Below are positions 27,186 to 36,709 of a stretch of DNA of 64,000 nt, in pieces. The DNA lies in assembly GCA_004134995.1 (NCBI GenBank), contig REGP01000005.1, positions 124,001 through 188,000 of the forward strand, in the 5' to 3' direction. Source of the stretch: Oxalobacteraceae bacterium CAVE-383 (GTDB lineage: Bacteria; Pseudomonadota; Gammaproteobacteria; Burkholderiales; Burkholderiaceae_D). Each line of letters opens with the position of its first letter. The stretch's first letter is position 1. The notes beneath the pieces were generated by a model. The model did no database searches. It worked only from the letters and a program-made list of their open reading frames with translations, and was not told the origin of the DNA. Position numbers and translations under genes: made by a program.

Positions 27186-28652
27186 TTACAAACCGGTATG
27201 CGCGGCGATATACGCCTTGATCCGCGCCGCATCGGCCGGCATCACTTCAAAACGCTGCGGCAGCTCTTCCAGCGCTTCGAAACCGGGCGGCCGTTCGGCG
27301 TCGGTGCCCAGCGCCTCCAGGATGGTTTCGTTGAACTTGGCCGCCAGCGCGGTTTCCAGCACGATCATCGGCACGCCGGGCGCCATGTTTTCGCGCGCGA
27401 CCTTGATGCCGTCGGCGGTATGCGTGTCGATCGTGATGCCGTATTCGTCCTGCACTTCGCGGATGGTGTCGATCCGGTCCTGGTGCGTCGATTTGCCCGA
27501 GGCGAAACCGTATTTGACCACGCGCTCGAATTCGTCGCCGTCGCTGCCGGCCCGGCCCGACAGATCGAAGCCGCCGTCGGTTTCCACCTTGTCGAACAAG
27601 GCGCGCACGCGATTGCTGTCGCGGTCCAGCAGATCGAATACGAAACGTTCGAAATTGGAGGCCTTGCTGATGTCCATGCTGGGGCTGCTGGTATGGTAGG
27701 TTTCGGCCGACTTGCGCACCCGGTAGACGCCGGTGCGGAAGAATTCGTCGAGCACGTCGTTTTCGTTGGTGGCGGCTACCAGCTTGTCGATCGGCAGGCC
27801 CATCATGCGCGCGATATGGCCGGCGCAGATGTTGCCGAAATTGCCCGAAGGCACGGTGAACGACACCTTCTGGCCGGCCACCGCGCTGGTGGTGGCGCTC
27901 AGGTAGCCGCGGAAGTAATACACCACTTGCGCCACCACGCGCGCCCAGTTGATCGAATTGACGGTGCCGATCTTTTGCGCGGCCTTGTAGGCCAGGTCGT
28001 TCGAGACCGCCTTGACGATGTCCTGGCAATCGTCGAACACGCCTTCGACGGCGATATTGAAAATATTCGGATCCTGCAGGCTGAACATCTGCGCGGTCTG
28101 GAACGCGCTCATCTTGCGATGCGGCGACAGCATGAACACGCGGATGCCGTGCTTGCCGCGCATCGCGTATTCCGCGGCGCTGCCGGTGTCGCCCGAGGTC
28201 GCGCCCAGGATATTGAGCGCCGCGCCGTCCTTGGCCAGCGCGTATTCGAACAGATTGCCGAGCAGTTGCATGGCCATGTCCTTGAACGCCAGCGTGGGGC
28301 CGTTCGACAGGCTTTGCAGCATCAAGGCGCCGGCGCCGTTCTTTTCGAGCGTGCGCAGGGGCGTGATCGCCGCCGCGTCTTCACCGGCGCGGGTATTGCG
28401 ATACACCTCGGCGGTGTAGGTCTTGCGGGTCAGCGCATGCAGATCGGCGGCGGGAATATCGGTGGCGAACTTCTTCAGCACTTCGAAAGCCAGATCGGCA
28501 TAGGACAAGGCGCGCCACCGGTCCAGCTCCTCCAGGGAAACCTGGGGATAATCGGCCGGCAGATACAGGCCGCCGTCGGGCGCCAGGCCGCCCAGCAGGA
28601 TTTCGCAAAACGAAGGCGTTGCGGCGTGGCCGCGGGTCGAAACATATTGCAT
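27186..28652 (-). CDS. thrC: Threonine synthase
   Basis: A 488-residue PLP enzyme. SNGPTLAFKDMAMQLLG holds the PLP lysine, GATSGDTGSAAEYA and the phosphate-binding SGNFGNICAG follow. It converts O-phosphohomoserine to threonine. I chose ATG 28652 because family members begin M-Y-STRG (here MQYVSTRG); an in-frame ATG ten codons upstream (28682) is an alternative, and neither has a good ribosome site. hom, its usual upstream neighbour in related bacteria, is separated from it here by two plus-strand genes. Confidence 0.94.
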   Translation of the reverse strand: MQYVSTRGHAATPSFCEILLGGLAPDGGLYLPADYPQVSLEELDRWRALSYADLAFEVLKKFATDIPAADLHALTRKTYTAEVYRNTRAGEDAAAITPLRTLEKNGAGALMLQSLSNGPTLAFKDMAMQLLGNLFEYALAKDGAALNILGATSGDTGSAAEYAMRGKHGIRVFMLSPHRKMSAFQTAQMFSLQDPNIFNIAVEGVFDDCQDIVKAVSNDLAYKAAQKIGTVNSINWARVVAQVVYYFRGYLSATTSAVAGQKVSFTVPSGNFGNICAGHIARMMGLPIDKLVAATNENDVLDEFFRTGVYRVRKSAETYHTSSPSMDISKASNFERFVFDLLDRDSNRVRALFDKVETDGGFDLSGRAGSDGDEFERVVKYGFASGKSTHQDRIDTIREVQDEYGITIDTHTADGIKVARENMAPGVPMIVLETALAAKFNETILEALGTDAERPPGFEALEELPQRFEVMPADAARIKAYIAAHTGL

Positions 28653-28850
28653 AGGATGGTCGGTGAATTGCAAAGCAGACATTATAACGTCGCGCCCCCT
28701 CCGAGGGCCACGTTCCATGCGCTTCATTTATTGCCGCTTCAGCAATCAAATCCGAAATACGGTAGGCTGCTGCCGGTATTACGCTCGTCACATTGCTGCG
28801 GCAGTATTGCTTCCACCATTTTGCCTCCCTAATAGATCGAACCGCCTCCG

Positions 28851-29780
28851 ATGCCTGTCATTTCCCTGTTTTTCTCCGGTATCCGCGCCGGTATTCGCCT
28901 GGCTGCGTTCGCCGGCGTCCTGCTGCTCGGCGCCTGCAATACGATTCCCGAAAATTACCGCCCGCTGACGCCCGGCCAGCGCGCCGCGGCGGCGCCGATC
29001 CGCTTCGTGCTCAGCTTCGATGACGGCCCCAGCGCCGCTACCTGGTTCAGCAATCCGACCGAAACCATCCTGGACGCCCTGGAAGACAATCCGGTTCAGC
29101 CCGGCATCAAGGCGGTCTTTTTCATCCAGACCCGCGCCACCAACGGCGGCGGCACGCCGCTCGGCCAACGCCTGCAGCGCCGCGAACAGGCTGCCGGCCA
29201 TGTGCTGGGGCTGCATACCGCCACGCCGGGCCATTCCGATCAGATATCGATGAAACCGGCCCGGCTCGAGCAAATGCTCAACGACGGCGTCGCCGATCTG
29301 ACCGCGGTGAGCGGCGGCACGCCGCCGATGTTCCTGCGGCCGCCCTTCTGGGACTACAACGAACGCACCTTCCTCGCCTACCAATTGCACGGCCTGCATG
29401 TGATCCTGACCGACCTCAGCGCCAATGACGGCAAGATCTACGGTTTCAATGCCAGTCCGACGCGCCGTTCGCACCTGCGGCGCGAATTGGCCGATGTGCG
29501 CGAGAAAATCGCGCGGCAAGGCATGCCGATCGTCGATGGCGCGATTCCGGTCATCGTTACTTTCCACGATGTCAATCGCTATACCGCGCGCCATATGCGG
29601 GAATATCTGCAAATCCTGCTCGACAGCGCCGCCGAGCTCGAATTGCCGGTGGCGGACAAGCCGTTTTACGACGATCGCCAGGCCTTGCAGCGCGCATTGC
29701 TGGCGCGCGCGGTGCAGGACGGCCGCGCGCCGGTGAAATTGCCGGGCATCTGGAATTGGCTGACGCCGCACCGCGAATAG
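28851..29780 (+). CDS. Polysaccharide deacetylase-family lipoprotein
   Basis: A 309-residue protein. Residues 1-26 form a lipoprotein signal ending in the lipobox LLGAC; Asn follows the Cys, so outer-membrane sorting is likely. The NodB-type domain begins with FVLSFDDGPSAA (metal/catalytic Asp pair), then LGLHTATPGHSD in the histidine-motif position (wider His spacing than usual) and FLRPPFWDYNE. Members remove acetyl groups from N-acetylated polysaccharides or peptidoglycan; the substrate is unknown. It is divergent from thrC and lies on the opposite strand to its surroundings, followed by a GGDEF gene. Confidence 0.85.
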   Translation: MPVISLFFSGIRAGIRLAAFAGVLLLGACNTIPENYRPLTPGQRAAAAPIRFVLSFDDGPSAATWFSNPTETILDALEDNPVQPGIKAVFFIQTRATNGGGTPLGQRLQRREQAAGHVLGLHTATPGHSDQISMKPARLEQMLNDGVADLTAVSGGTPPMFLRPPFWDYNERTFLAYQLHGLHVILTDLSANDGKIYGFNASPTRRSHLRRELADVREKIARQGMPIVDGAIPVIVTFHDVNRYTARHMREYLQILLDSAAELELPVADKPFYDDRQALQRALLARAVQDGRAPVKLPGIWNWLTPHRE

Positions 29781-29861
29781 AATCCGAAATAATTTCCCAC
29801 TGGAAAAATAAAGCCAAAAGCCGGCAAAATTACTGGGGATATGTGTATATAGAGGATTTAT

Positions 29862-29905
29862 ATGCGAAGATGCGGTCGCCTCAAGGGTTCGCATCGCTGC
29901 GACCG
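29862..29905 (+). promoter_or_regulatory. Interleaved complementary segments (possible pseudoknot) in GGDEF leader
   Basis: ATGCGAA (29862-29868) is complementary to TTCGCAT (29888-29894), and CGGTCGC (29873-29879) to GCGACCG (29899-29905). The order A-B-A'-B' gives either an H-type pseudoknot or two mutually exclusive 7-bp hairpins. The segment lies about 55 bp upstream of the GGDEF start and covers the first ATG of the short leader ORF. It does not match a c-di-GMP riboswitch consensus that I know. Confidence 0.4.
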
Positions 29906-29942
29906 ATTGCACGGCCCTGAAGAAGAACGAATACGAATTTAA
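29862..29942 (+). CDS. Possible 26-residue Arg-rich leader ORF
   Basis: ATG 29862 opens 26 codons ending at TAA 29940-29942, with an AGAGGA ribosome site 6 nt before the ATG. The peptide begins MRRCGRLKGSHRCDR and is rich in Arg and Cys/His. It ends 18 bp before the start of the GGDEF gene. The same DNA contains interleaved complementary segments (29862-29868 with 29888-29894, and 29873-29879 with 29899-29905), so it may be a regulatory leader instead of, or as well as, a coding sequence. Confidence 0.35.
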   Translation: MRRCGRLKGSHRCDRLHGPEEERIRI

Positions 29943-29960
29943 AACTTCATAACTTTCCGG

Positions 29961-31697
29961 ATGTCACTTAAACGCCTCTTCTGGCTGGTTTCCATTGCGC
30001 TGATGTCGCTGTTCCTGATGCTCACCGCGGGCCAGGTCGCGACGCAGTGGAATGTTTACCGGCACGGCGCCGAAAGCGTGCGGGTGGTGCGCCAATTGCA
30101 ATTGGCGCTGCGCGTGATGGAAACCATTTCCGTGGAGCGCGGCCCCACCAACGGTCTGCTCGGCGCCAGTGCGGCCGAGACGCCGGCCGCGCTGGAAAAA
30201 CTGGCGCAGGCCCGCCTGAACAGCGACCGGTCGATCGCCGCGCTGCTCGACGATCTGAATGCGCATCCGCATCCTGCCTACGCCAACTATCCCGCGATCG
30301 CCGCCGGCATGATCACGCTGCGTACAGAACTGGCTGCCGCGCGGCAGAATGTGGACAAGCTGGCGGGGCAACCGTTGGCCGCACGCGATTCCGACCAGAT
30401 CAGCGATGCGGTCAATCGCATGATCGCGCTGATCGGCCGCACGCTGCTGGCGACCACCGATCTGTCGGCCATCGCCATTTCGGCCGACCCGGTGCTGCGC
30501 GACGGCATCGCCAGCGCGCGCCTGGCCGCCAGCCTGCGCGAATATGCGGGACAGATCGGCTCCGTCTTCACGGCAGCGATCGCCACCCGGCGTCCGCTGC
30601 GCTCCAGCGAAGTCATCGCCATCGCCAAACTCACCGGACGCGCCGAACAGATGCGTCTCATCCTCGATCTGCAATTGCGCAGCTATAAAAGCCCGCCGGC
30701 GCTGCGTTCCGCGCTGGACGACGTCGATTCGCTTTATTTCGGCGAAGGCGTGCCGCTGCTCAACCGCCTACTCGACATCGGCCTGCATTCCGGCGACTAC
30801 GGCATGAGCACCGGCGAACTCGCCACCCGCTATGTGCCGAAAATGAAAAGCATCATCGTGTTGCGCGATGAAATCATGGACGAAACCCTTGACAGCGCCC
30901 GGGCCCGCGCCCACCGCGCCGGCATGCTGCTGCTGGGGGCGATCGCGCTCGCGCTGGCGGGGCTGGCGGTCTTCTGCCTGCTGTTGCGCATCATCCATAC
31001 CCGGATCGTCGCGCCGGTGGTGGAAGCGACCCGGCTGTTCGCGGCCCTTGCCAACGACGAACTCGATACGCCGATACCCGCCCTGCGCGGCGTGGAGGAA
31101 ATCAGCAATCTGTTCCGGGCAATGGCGGTGTTCAAGGCCGGCAGCATTTCCCGCATCGCGCTGGAAAAGGAGCGCGAGGCCCTGATTACGCAATTGCAGG
31201 CCACCTCCGACACCGATTTCCTGACCGGCCTGATGAACCGGCGCGCGTTTTTCACCCAGGGCGAAGCGCTATTCGCGGTGACGCAGCGCTATCAAAGCGA
31301 TCTGGCGCTGATCCTGATGGATGTCGATCACTTCAAGCGGGTCAACGACGACTACGGCCATCAGACCGGCGACATGGCGCTGCAGCAAGTGGCGACGCTA
31401 TGCCGCCAGATGCATCGCAAGGGCGATATCGTGGTGCGTTACGGGGGAGAGGAATTCCTGATGCTGCTGCCGCATACGGACAAGGCGCAGGCCATCGGCG
31501 TGGCCGAAAAGCTGCGCCTGGCCATTGCATCGCAGACCGTGGCGCTGGTGTCGGGCGAAACGCTGCAACTGAGCGCCAGCTTCGGCGTGGCCGCGTATGA
31601 CAACGACAACAGCCTGGAAGCGCTGATCTGGCGGGCAGACCAGGCCTTGTACAACGCAAAGAACAACGGCCGCAACCAGGTACAGCCGGCCTTTTAG
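29961..31697 (+). CDS. Membrane GGDEF protein with periplasmic sensor and HAMP
   Basis: A 578-residue protein. TM1 at about 7-27 (LVSIALMSLFLMLTAGQV) is followed by a largely helical periplasmic region (VMETISVERGPTNGLLG) reminiscent of nitrate/nitrite-sensor-type NIT domains. TM2 lies near 317-340, then a HAMP-like linker and a GGDEF domain (about 410-575) with DTDFLTGLMNRRAF, DVDHFKRVNDDYG and GGEEF. The I-site RKGD precedes GGEEF by five residues. It should be an active, feedback-inhibited diguanylate cyclase. The ligand is not known. The ATG has no clear ribosome site; a short leader ORF and a folded leader precede it. Confidence 0.9.
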   Translation: MSLKRLFWLVSIALMSLFLMLTAGQVATQWNVYRHGAESVRVVRQLQLALRVMETISVERGPTNGLLGASAAETPAALEKLAQARLNSDRSIAALLDDLNAHPHPAYANYPAIAAGMITLRTELAAARQNVDKLAGQPLAARDSDQISDAVNRMIALIGRTLLATTDLSAIAISADPVLRDGIASARLAASLREYAGQIGSVFTAAIATRRPLRSSEVIAIAKLTGRAEQMRLILDLQLRSYKSPPALRSALDDVDSLYFGEGVPLLNRLLDIGLHSGDYGMSTGELATRYVPKMKSIIVLRDEIMDETLDSARARAHRAGMLLLGAIALALAGLAVFCLLLRIIHTRIVAPVVEATRLFAALANDELDTPIPALRGVEEISNLFRAMAVFKAGSISRIALEKEREALITQLQATSDTDFLTGLMNRRAFFTQGEALFAVTQRYQSDLALILMDVDHFKRVNDDYGHQTGDMALQQVATLCRQMHRKGDIVVRYGGEEFLMLLPHTDKAQAIGVAEKLRLAIASQTVALVSGETLQLSASFGVAAYDNDNSLEALIWRADQALYNAKNNGRNQVQPAF

Positions 31698-31722
31698 TTC
31701 AACCTTTTTTAGTTCAACCCTT

Positions 31723-33033
31723 TCAGTTCAGCTCTTCCAGACGGATCTTCGTCACGCCGCCGTCGACGCTGCCCAGCGCTTCGATCTTGGCGATCGCGGC
31801 GACGATGTTTTTTTCCTGCGTCTGGTGGGTCAGCATGATGATGTCGGTCTTGAGCTCGCCTTCGCCCGGTTCCTTTTGCAGCATGGCATCGATTGAAATC
31901 GACGAGTCCGCCAGGATGCGGGTGACGTCGGCCAGCACGCCCGGCTTGTCGGCGACGTGCATGCGCAGGTAATAGCTGGTGGTGATTTCGGCCATCGGCA
32001 GGATCGGCGTGGCAGCCATCGCGTCGGGCTGGAAGGCCAGGTGCGGCACGCGGTGTTCGGCGTCGGCCGTGGCCAGGCGGGTGATGTCGACCAGATCGGC
32101 GATGACCGCCGAAGCGGTCGGCTCGGCGCCGGCGCCCTTGCCGTAGTAGAGAGTCTGGCCGACTGCGTCGCCGTCGACCATGACGGCATTCATCGCGCCT
32201 TCGACATTGGCGATCAGGCGGCTGGCCGGCACCAGCGTCGGATGCACGCGCAATTCAATGCCGGCCGGCGTGCGCTTGGTGATGCCAAGCAGCTTGATGC
32301 GATAGCCGAGCTGCTCCGCGTACAGGATATCCTTGGCTTCCAGCTTCGTGATGCCTTCCACGTGCGCCTTGTCGAACTGCACCGGAATGCCGAAGGCGAT
32401 GGCGGCCATGATGGTCAGCTTGTGCGCGGCGTCGACGCCTTCGATGTCGAAGGTCGGATCGGCCTCGGCGTAACCCAGCCGCTGCGCTTCCTTCAGCACT
32501 TCCGCGAAGCTCAAACCCTTGTCGCGCATTTCGGACAGGATGAAATTGGTGGTGCCGTTGATGATGCCGGCAATCCATTGGATGCGATTGGCGGTCAGGC
32601 CTTCGCGCAGCGATTTGATGATCGGAATGCCGCCGGCCACCGCCGCTTCGAATGCGACGATCACGCCCTTTTCCTGCGCCGCCTGGAAAATCTCGTTGCC
32701 GTGCGCGGCGATCAGCGCCTTGTTGGCGGTAACGACGTGCTTGCCGTTGGCGATCGCCTTGAGCACCAGATCCTTGGCAATGCCGTAGCCGCCGATCAGT
32801 TCGATGACGATGTCGATATCGGGATGCGCCACCACCAGATTGGCGTCGCCCACCACTTCGCAGGCGCCGCCGGTCAATTCGGCCGCGCGCGCGGTGTTCA
32901 GGTCGGCCACCATCGTAATTTCAATCGCGCGTCCGGCGCGTCGCGCAATCTCTTCCTGATTGCGCCGCAATACGTTGAATGTGCCGGCGCCGACGGTGCC
33001 GATGCCAAGCAGGCCTACTTTGATGGGTTTCAT
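31723..33033 (-). CDS. hom: Homoserine dehydrogenase
   Basis: A 436-residue monofunctional enzyme. The N-terminal nucleotide-binding motif GLLGIGTVGAGT is followed by the catalytic domain (GIINGTTNFILSEM, YAEADPTFDIEGVDAAHKL) and a C-terminal ACT domain from about residue 350 (YYLRMHVADKPGVLADVTRIL), the usual site of threonine feedback. It reduces aspartate semialdehyde to homoserine for threonine and methionine synthesis. It lies downstream of alaA on the same strand. In many relatives thrC follows directly, but here two opposite-strand genes intervene. Confidence 0.96.
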   Translation of the reverse strand: MKPIKVGLLGIGTVGAGTFNVLRRNQEEIARRAGRAIEITMVADLNTARAAELTGGACEVVGDANLVVAHPDIDIVIELIGGYGIAKDLVLKAIANGKHVVTANKALIAAHGNEIFQAAQEKGVIVAFEAAVAGGIPIIKSLREGLTANRIQWIAGIINGTTNFILSEMRDKGLSFAEVLKEAQRLGYAEADPTFDIEGVDAAHKLTIMAAIAFGIPVQFDKAHVEGITKLEAKDILYAEQLGYRIKLLGITKRTPAGIELRVHPTLVPASRLIANVEGAMNAVMVDGDAVGQTLYYGKGAGAEPTASAVIADLVDITRLATADAEHRVPHLAFQPDAMAATPILPMAEITTSYYLRMHVADKPGVLADVTRILADSSISIDAMLQKEPGEGELKTDIIMLTHQTQEKNIVAAIAKIEALGSVDGGVTKIRLEELN

Positions 33034-33141
33034 AGTGTCAGTGTGTACGTCAATGTGTTGTTATGGGTAAAACAGGCGGTATCTCGCCGCGCGAGACCGA
33101 ACGGCATCATACGCTATTCGCTATTCGCGCCCGGAAATCGC

Positions 33142-34371
33142 TCAGGCCGTACCGTGGCGGCGACGGTAATTTTCAAGAAAGCGCGCTATGCGCTCCATCG
33201 ATTCGGTCAGATCGTCGGTATTCGGCAGGAACACCACGCGGAAGTGATCCGGCGAGGGGCAGTTGAAACCGGTGCCCTGGACGATCAGCACCCGTTCCTC
33301 GGCCAGCAGCTCGTAAGCGAACTCCTGGTCGTCGGCAATCGGGTACAGCGCCGGATCCAGGCGGGGGAACATGTACAGCGCCGACTTCGGCTTGACGCAG
33401 GTCACGCCGGGAATCGCGGTCAGCAGGCTGTGCGCCAGATCGCGCTGGCGGGTCAGGCGGCCGTGCGGCCCGACCAGGTCCTTGATGCTTTGATAGCCGC
33501 CCAGCGCGGTCTGGATCGCATACTGGCCGGGCGCATTGGCGCACAGGCGCATCGAGGCCAGCATGTTCAGGCCCTCGATATAGTCGCCGGCATGCTTCTT
33601 CTCGCCCGACACCACCATCCAGCCGGCGCGATAGCCGCAGGAACGGTAGTTCTTCGACAAACCGTTGAACGTGATGAACAGGACGTCGTCGGCCATCGAA
33701 GCGATCGAGGTGTGGGTGGCGCCGTCGTACAGCACCTTGTCGTAGATTTCGTCGGCGAATACGATCAGTTGATGCTTGCGCGCCAGTTCGACGATTTCCA
33801 GCAGCACGGCGTCGGTATAGAGCGCGCCGGTCGGGTTATTCGGATTGATGACGACGATGGCGCGGGTATTGGCGGTGATCTTCTTCTTGATGTCGTCGAT
33901 GTCGGGCTGCCAGCCGGCCTGCTCGTCGCAGACGTAGTGCACCGGCTTGCCGCCCGACAGGCTGACCGCGGCGGTCCACAGCGGATAATCGGGCGACGGC
34001 ACCAGCACCTCGTCGCCGCTGTCGAGCAGCGCGTTCATGCTCATGACGATCAGTTCGGAGGCGCCGTTGCCCAGATAGATGTCGTCGATGTCGACGCCCT
34101 GCACGTTCTTCTGCTGGGTGTAATGCATGACCGACTTGCGGGCGGCGAACAGGCCCTTCGAGTCGGTGTAGCCGGAAGCATTGCCCATGTTGCGGATCAT
34201 GTCCTGCACGATCTCGTCCGGCGCGTCGAAACCGAACGCGGCCAGGTTGCCGATGTTCAGTTTGATGATCTTGTGGCCTTCTTCTTCCATTTGCCGCGCT
34301 TTTTCCAGCACGGGGCCGCGGATGTCGTAACAGACGTCGGCTAGTTTCTTCGATTTTTGAATCGGTCGCAC
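33142..34371 (-). CDS. alaA: Glutamate-pyruvate-type aminotransferase (AlaA-like)
   Basis: A 409-residue class I/II PLP aminotransferase. It has LNIGNLAAFGFDAP, NPNNPTGALY, and the PLP lysine in FNGLSKNYRSCGYRAGW. The sequence starts MRPIQKSKKLADVCYDIRGP, typical of AlaA, which makes alanine from pyruvate and glutamate. I chose GTG 34371 because it gives this canonical N-terminus and about the E. coli length (405); the open frame to 34512 adds an unrelated extension. The ribosome site is weak (GGGA). It precedes hom. Confidence 0.9.
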   Translation of the reverse strand: MRPIQKSKKLADVCYDIRGPVLEKARQMEEEGHKIIKLNIGNLAAFGFDAPDEIVQDMIRNMGNASGYTDSKGLFAARKSVMHYTQQKNVQGVDIDDIYLGNGASELIVMSMNALLDSGDEVLVPSPDYPLWTAAVSLSGGKPVHYVCDEQAGWQPDIDDIKKKITANTRAIVVINPNNPTGALYTDAVLLEIVELARKHQLIVFADEIYDKVLYDGATHTSIASMADDVLFITFNGLSKNYRSCGYRAGWMVVSGEKKHAGDYIEGLNMLASMRLCANAPGQYAIQTALGGYQSIKDLVGPHGRLTRQRDLAHSLLTAIPGVTCVKPKSALYMFPRLDPALYPIADDQEFAYELLAEERVLIVQGTGFNCPSPDHFRVVFLPNTDDLTESMERIARFLENYRRRHGTA

Positions 34372-34541
34372 AATGGTATTCCCGCATAAAGGCAATCGGC
34401 CATTTTGCCGAAAACGCCGGGGTTTATCAATCAATAACCGTCGATCGCGGAAGGAAAACGCTACAATGCTGCACTTTGGAACGCGATTTATTGCGATTCG
34501 ACAAACACACAATGCATTCTATTAGCTGACAACCACGCGCC

Positions 34542-34961
34542 ATGAAGCTACACAGCACACCAACGCAGCAGTATCAGACGGTTACGGCCTACGACGAAGA
34601 CGGCGTCGAATTCAATGCGATCCGCTACACCGGCAGCCTGCTGGTGCTGCCCGAAACGGCCCCGGTGCCGTGGCCGGTCGAGGCTTTCGACATGCTGACC
34701 GAAGAACATTTCGCCCATATCGCATCGTTCGAACCGGACGTCGTGATTCTCGGCACCGGCGCCCGCCAGCGCTTTGTCCATCCGAAACTGACCGGCCCGC
34801 TCATCTCGCGGCGCATCGGCGTCGAATGCATGGACAACCAGGCCGCCTGCCGCACTTATAACATCCTGATGACCGAAGGCCGCAAGGTAGCGCTGGCCCT
34901 GGTTTTCGAACAATCCGGTTCCCATTCCTCCAATTCCAATTCGCCGAAGGACGCCGCTTGA
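34542..34961 (+). CDS. Mth938-like domain protein
   Basis: A 139-residue protein of the Mth938/NDUFAF3-like (DUF498) family. It has the conserved VVILGTGARQRFVHPKL stretch near residue 66 and GVECMDNQAACRTYNILMTEGRKVALAL after it, which defines the family. The molecular function of bacterial members is not established. Its stop overlaps the arnT start (TGATG), so it is translationally linked to the arn genes. It is divergent from alaA across 170 bp that should hold both promoters. Confidence 0.88.
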   Translation: MKLHSTPTQQYQTVTAYDEDGVEFNAIRYTGSLLVLPETAPVPWPVEAFDMLTEEHFAHIASFEPDVVILGTGARQRFVHPKLTGPLISRRIGVECMDNQAACRTYNILMTEGRKVALALVFEQSGSHSSNSNSPKDAA

Positions 34962-36709
34962 TGCGCGAACTGCACAAATCGCCACCTTTCCTGTGGACGC
35001 TGTTGATCGTATTTACCCTGATCTGGTTTTACCTGCTCGGCGTGCGCACCCTGGTGCCGACCGACGAAGGGCGCTATGCCGAGATGGCGCGCGAAATGAT
35101 CGCTTCGCACGACTGGATCACAACCCGCCTGAACGCCATCAAGTACTTTGAAAAGCCGCCGCTGCAAACCTGGATGAACGCCATCACGTTCGAACTGTTC
35201 GGCCTCGGCGAATGGCAGGCGCGGCTGTGGACCGGCTTGTGCGGCTTCGGCAGCGTGCTGCTGACCGCCTACGCCGGCCGCCGCGTATTCAATGCGCAAG
35301 TCGGCCTGTACGCCGGCCTGGTGCTGGGTTCCAGCCTGCTGTGGGGCGGCCTGGGCCATGTCAATACGCTGGACATGGGACTGGCCGGCATGATGACCAT
35401 TTCGCTGTGCGCATTGCTGATCGCCCAGCGCAACCAGGCAAGCCAGGACGAACAGCGCAACTGGATGCTGGTCTGCTGGGCCGGCATGGCGCTGGCGGTG
35501 CTGTCCAAGGGACTGATCGGCATCGTGCTGCCGGGCGCGGTGCTGGTGCTCTATACGCTGGCCGCGGGCGACTGGCGCATCTGGAAGCGGCTGCACCTGG
35601 TCAAGGGATTGCTGCTGTTTCTCGCAATCACGGCGCCCTGGTTCGTCGTGGTGTCGATGCGCAATCCGGAATTCGCGCGCTTTTTCTTCATCCACGAGCA
35701 TTTCCAGCGTTTCCTGACCAAGGTGCATCACCGCACCGGCGCCTGGTACTACTTCGTGCCGATCCTGGTAGCCGGCATCGTGCCCTGGCTCGGCGTGCTG
35801 CTGCAAAGCCTCTGGGAAGGCCTGCGCGACCGCCATGAAAGCTCCCTGGCCGGTTCGCTGAATGGCGCCACCGGACGCGGTTTCCAGCCGAAAAAGATGC
35901 TGTTGATCTGGGCGCTGTTCATCTTTTTCTTTTTCAGCATTTCCAACTCCAAGCTGCCGTCCTACATCCTGCCGATCTTTCCGGCGCTGGCGCTGCTGAT
36001 CGGCGCGTTCCTGGCCCGCGCCGGCACGCGCAGCCTGTACCTGGCGGCCGCCGTGTTCGGCCTGCCCGCGGCGATCGGGCTGGCCTTCGTGCAGCGCATT
36101 CCCGGCACCGCGCGCGATGCGTTTTCGGCCGCGCTGCTGGTGCAGCATCTGCCCTGGATCTATGCGGCGCTGGCCCTGATCGTCGCCGGCGCCGTCGGCG
36201 CGATGTGGCTTGCCGGCCGTTACGGCAACCGCGACGGCGCCGTCGTCATGCTGGCGATGTCGGGCTTCCTGGCCGGCCAGATCGTCATCGTCGGCCATGA
36301 ACCGCAAGGCCGTTACTCGGCCGGCGTCGATCACCTGCCGGCAATCCGCGCCGCCCTGACGCCCGATACCCATATGTATCTGGTCGGCCGTTACGAACAG
36401 GCCCTGCCTTTCTACCTGCAGCGCACCATGACCCTGGTCGCGCACACCGACGAAATGGAATTCGGCCTGGAACAGGAACCGCAATTGTGGATTCCGACCA
36501 TTGAAGCCTTCGCCGAACGCTGGAAAGCCGACGACGCGGCCGGTAAAAAGGAAATGGCGATCGTGGCGCCGGAGCAGTATCCGCAATTGCAGCAACTGGG
36601 CCTGAAGATGCATGTCATCGGCAGCGACCCGCGCCGCATCATCGTCGATAACGACGCCGCCGATACCGCGGCGCCGGCGGTTGCGCCGAAACCGCCGGAG
36701 AGCAAATGA
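34961..36709 (+). CDS. arnT: Ara4N transferase, ArnT-type glycosyltransferase
   Basis: A 582-residue, multi-spanning GT-C enzyme with about a dozen hydrophobic segments. The first periplasmic loop carries PTDEGRYAEMAREM, the catalytic acidic motif of the PMT/ArnT family. ArnT moves 4-amino-4-deoxy-L-arabinose from undecaprenyl phosphate to lipid A, lowering affinity for polymyxin and other cationic peptides. ATG 34961 overlaps the preceding stop; the TTG three bases earlier is a weaker choice. The stop overlaps the next gene by ATGA. Identification is strengthened by the complete arn set that follows. Confidence 0.9.
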   Translation: MRELHKSPPFLWTLLIVFTLIWFYLLGVRTLVPTDEGRYAEMAREMIASHDWITTRLNAIKYFEKPPLQTWMNAITFELFGLGEWQARLWTGLCGFGSVLLTAYAGRRVFNAQVGLYAGLVLGSSLLWGGLGHVNTLDMGLAGMMTISLCALLIAQRNQASQDEQRNWMLVCWAGMALAVLSKGLIGIVLPGAVLVLYTLAAGDWRIWKRLHLVKGLLLFLAITAPWFVVVSMRNPEFARFFFIHEHFQRFLTKVHHRTGAWYYFVPILVAGIVPWLGVLLQSLWEGLRDRHESSLAGSLNGATGRGFQPKKMLLIWALFIFFFFSISNSKLPSYILPIFPALALLIGAFLARAGTRSLYLAAAVFGLPAAIGLAFVQRIPGTARDAFSAALLVQHLPWIYAALALIVAGAVGAMWLAGRYGNRDGAVVMLAMSGFLAGQIVIVGHEPQGRYSAGVDHLPAIRAALTPDTHMYLVGRYEQALPFYLQRTMTLVAHTDEMEFGLEQEPQLWIPTIEAFAERWKADDAAGKKEMAIVAPEQYPQLQQLGLKMHVIGSDPRRIIVDNDAADTAAPAVAPKPPESK

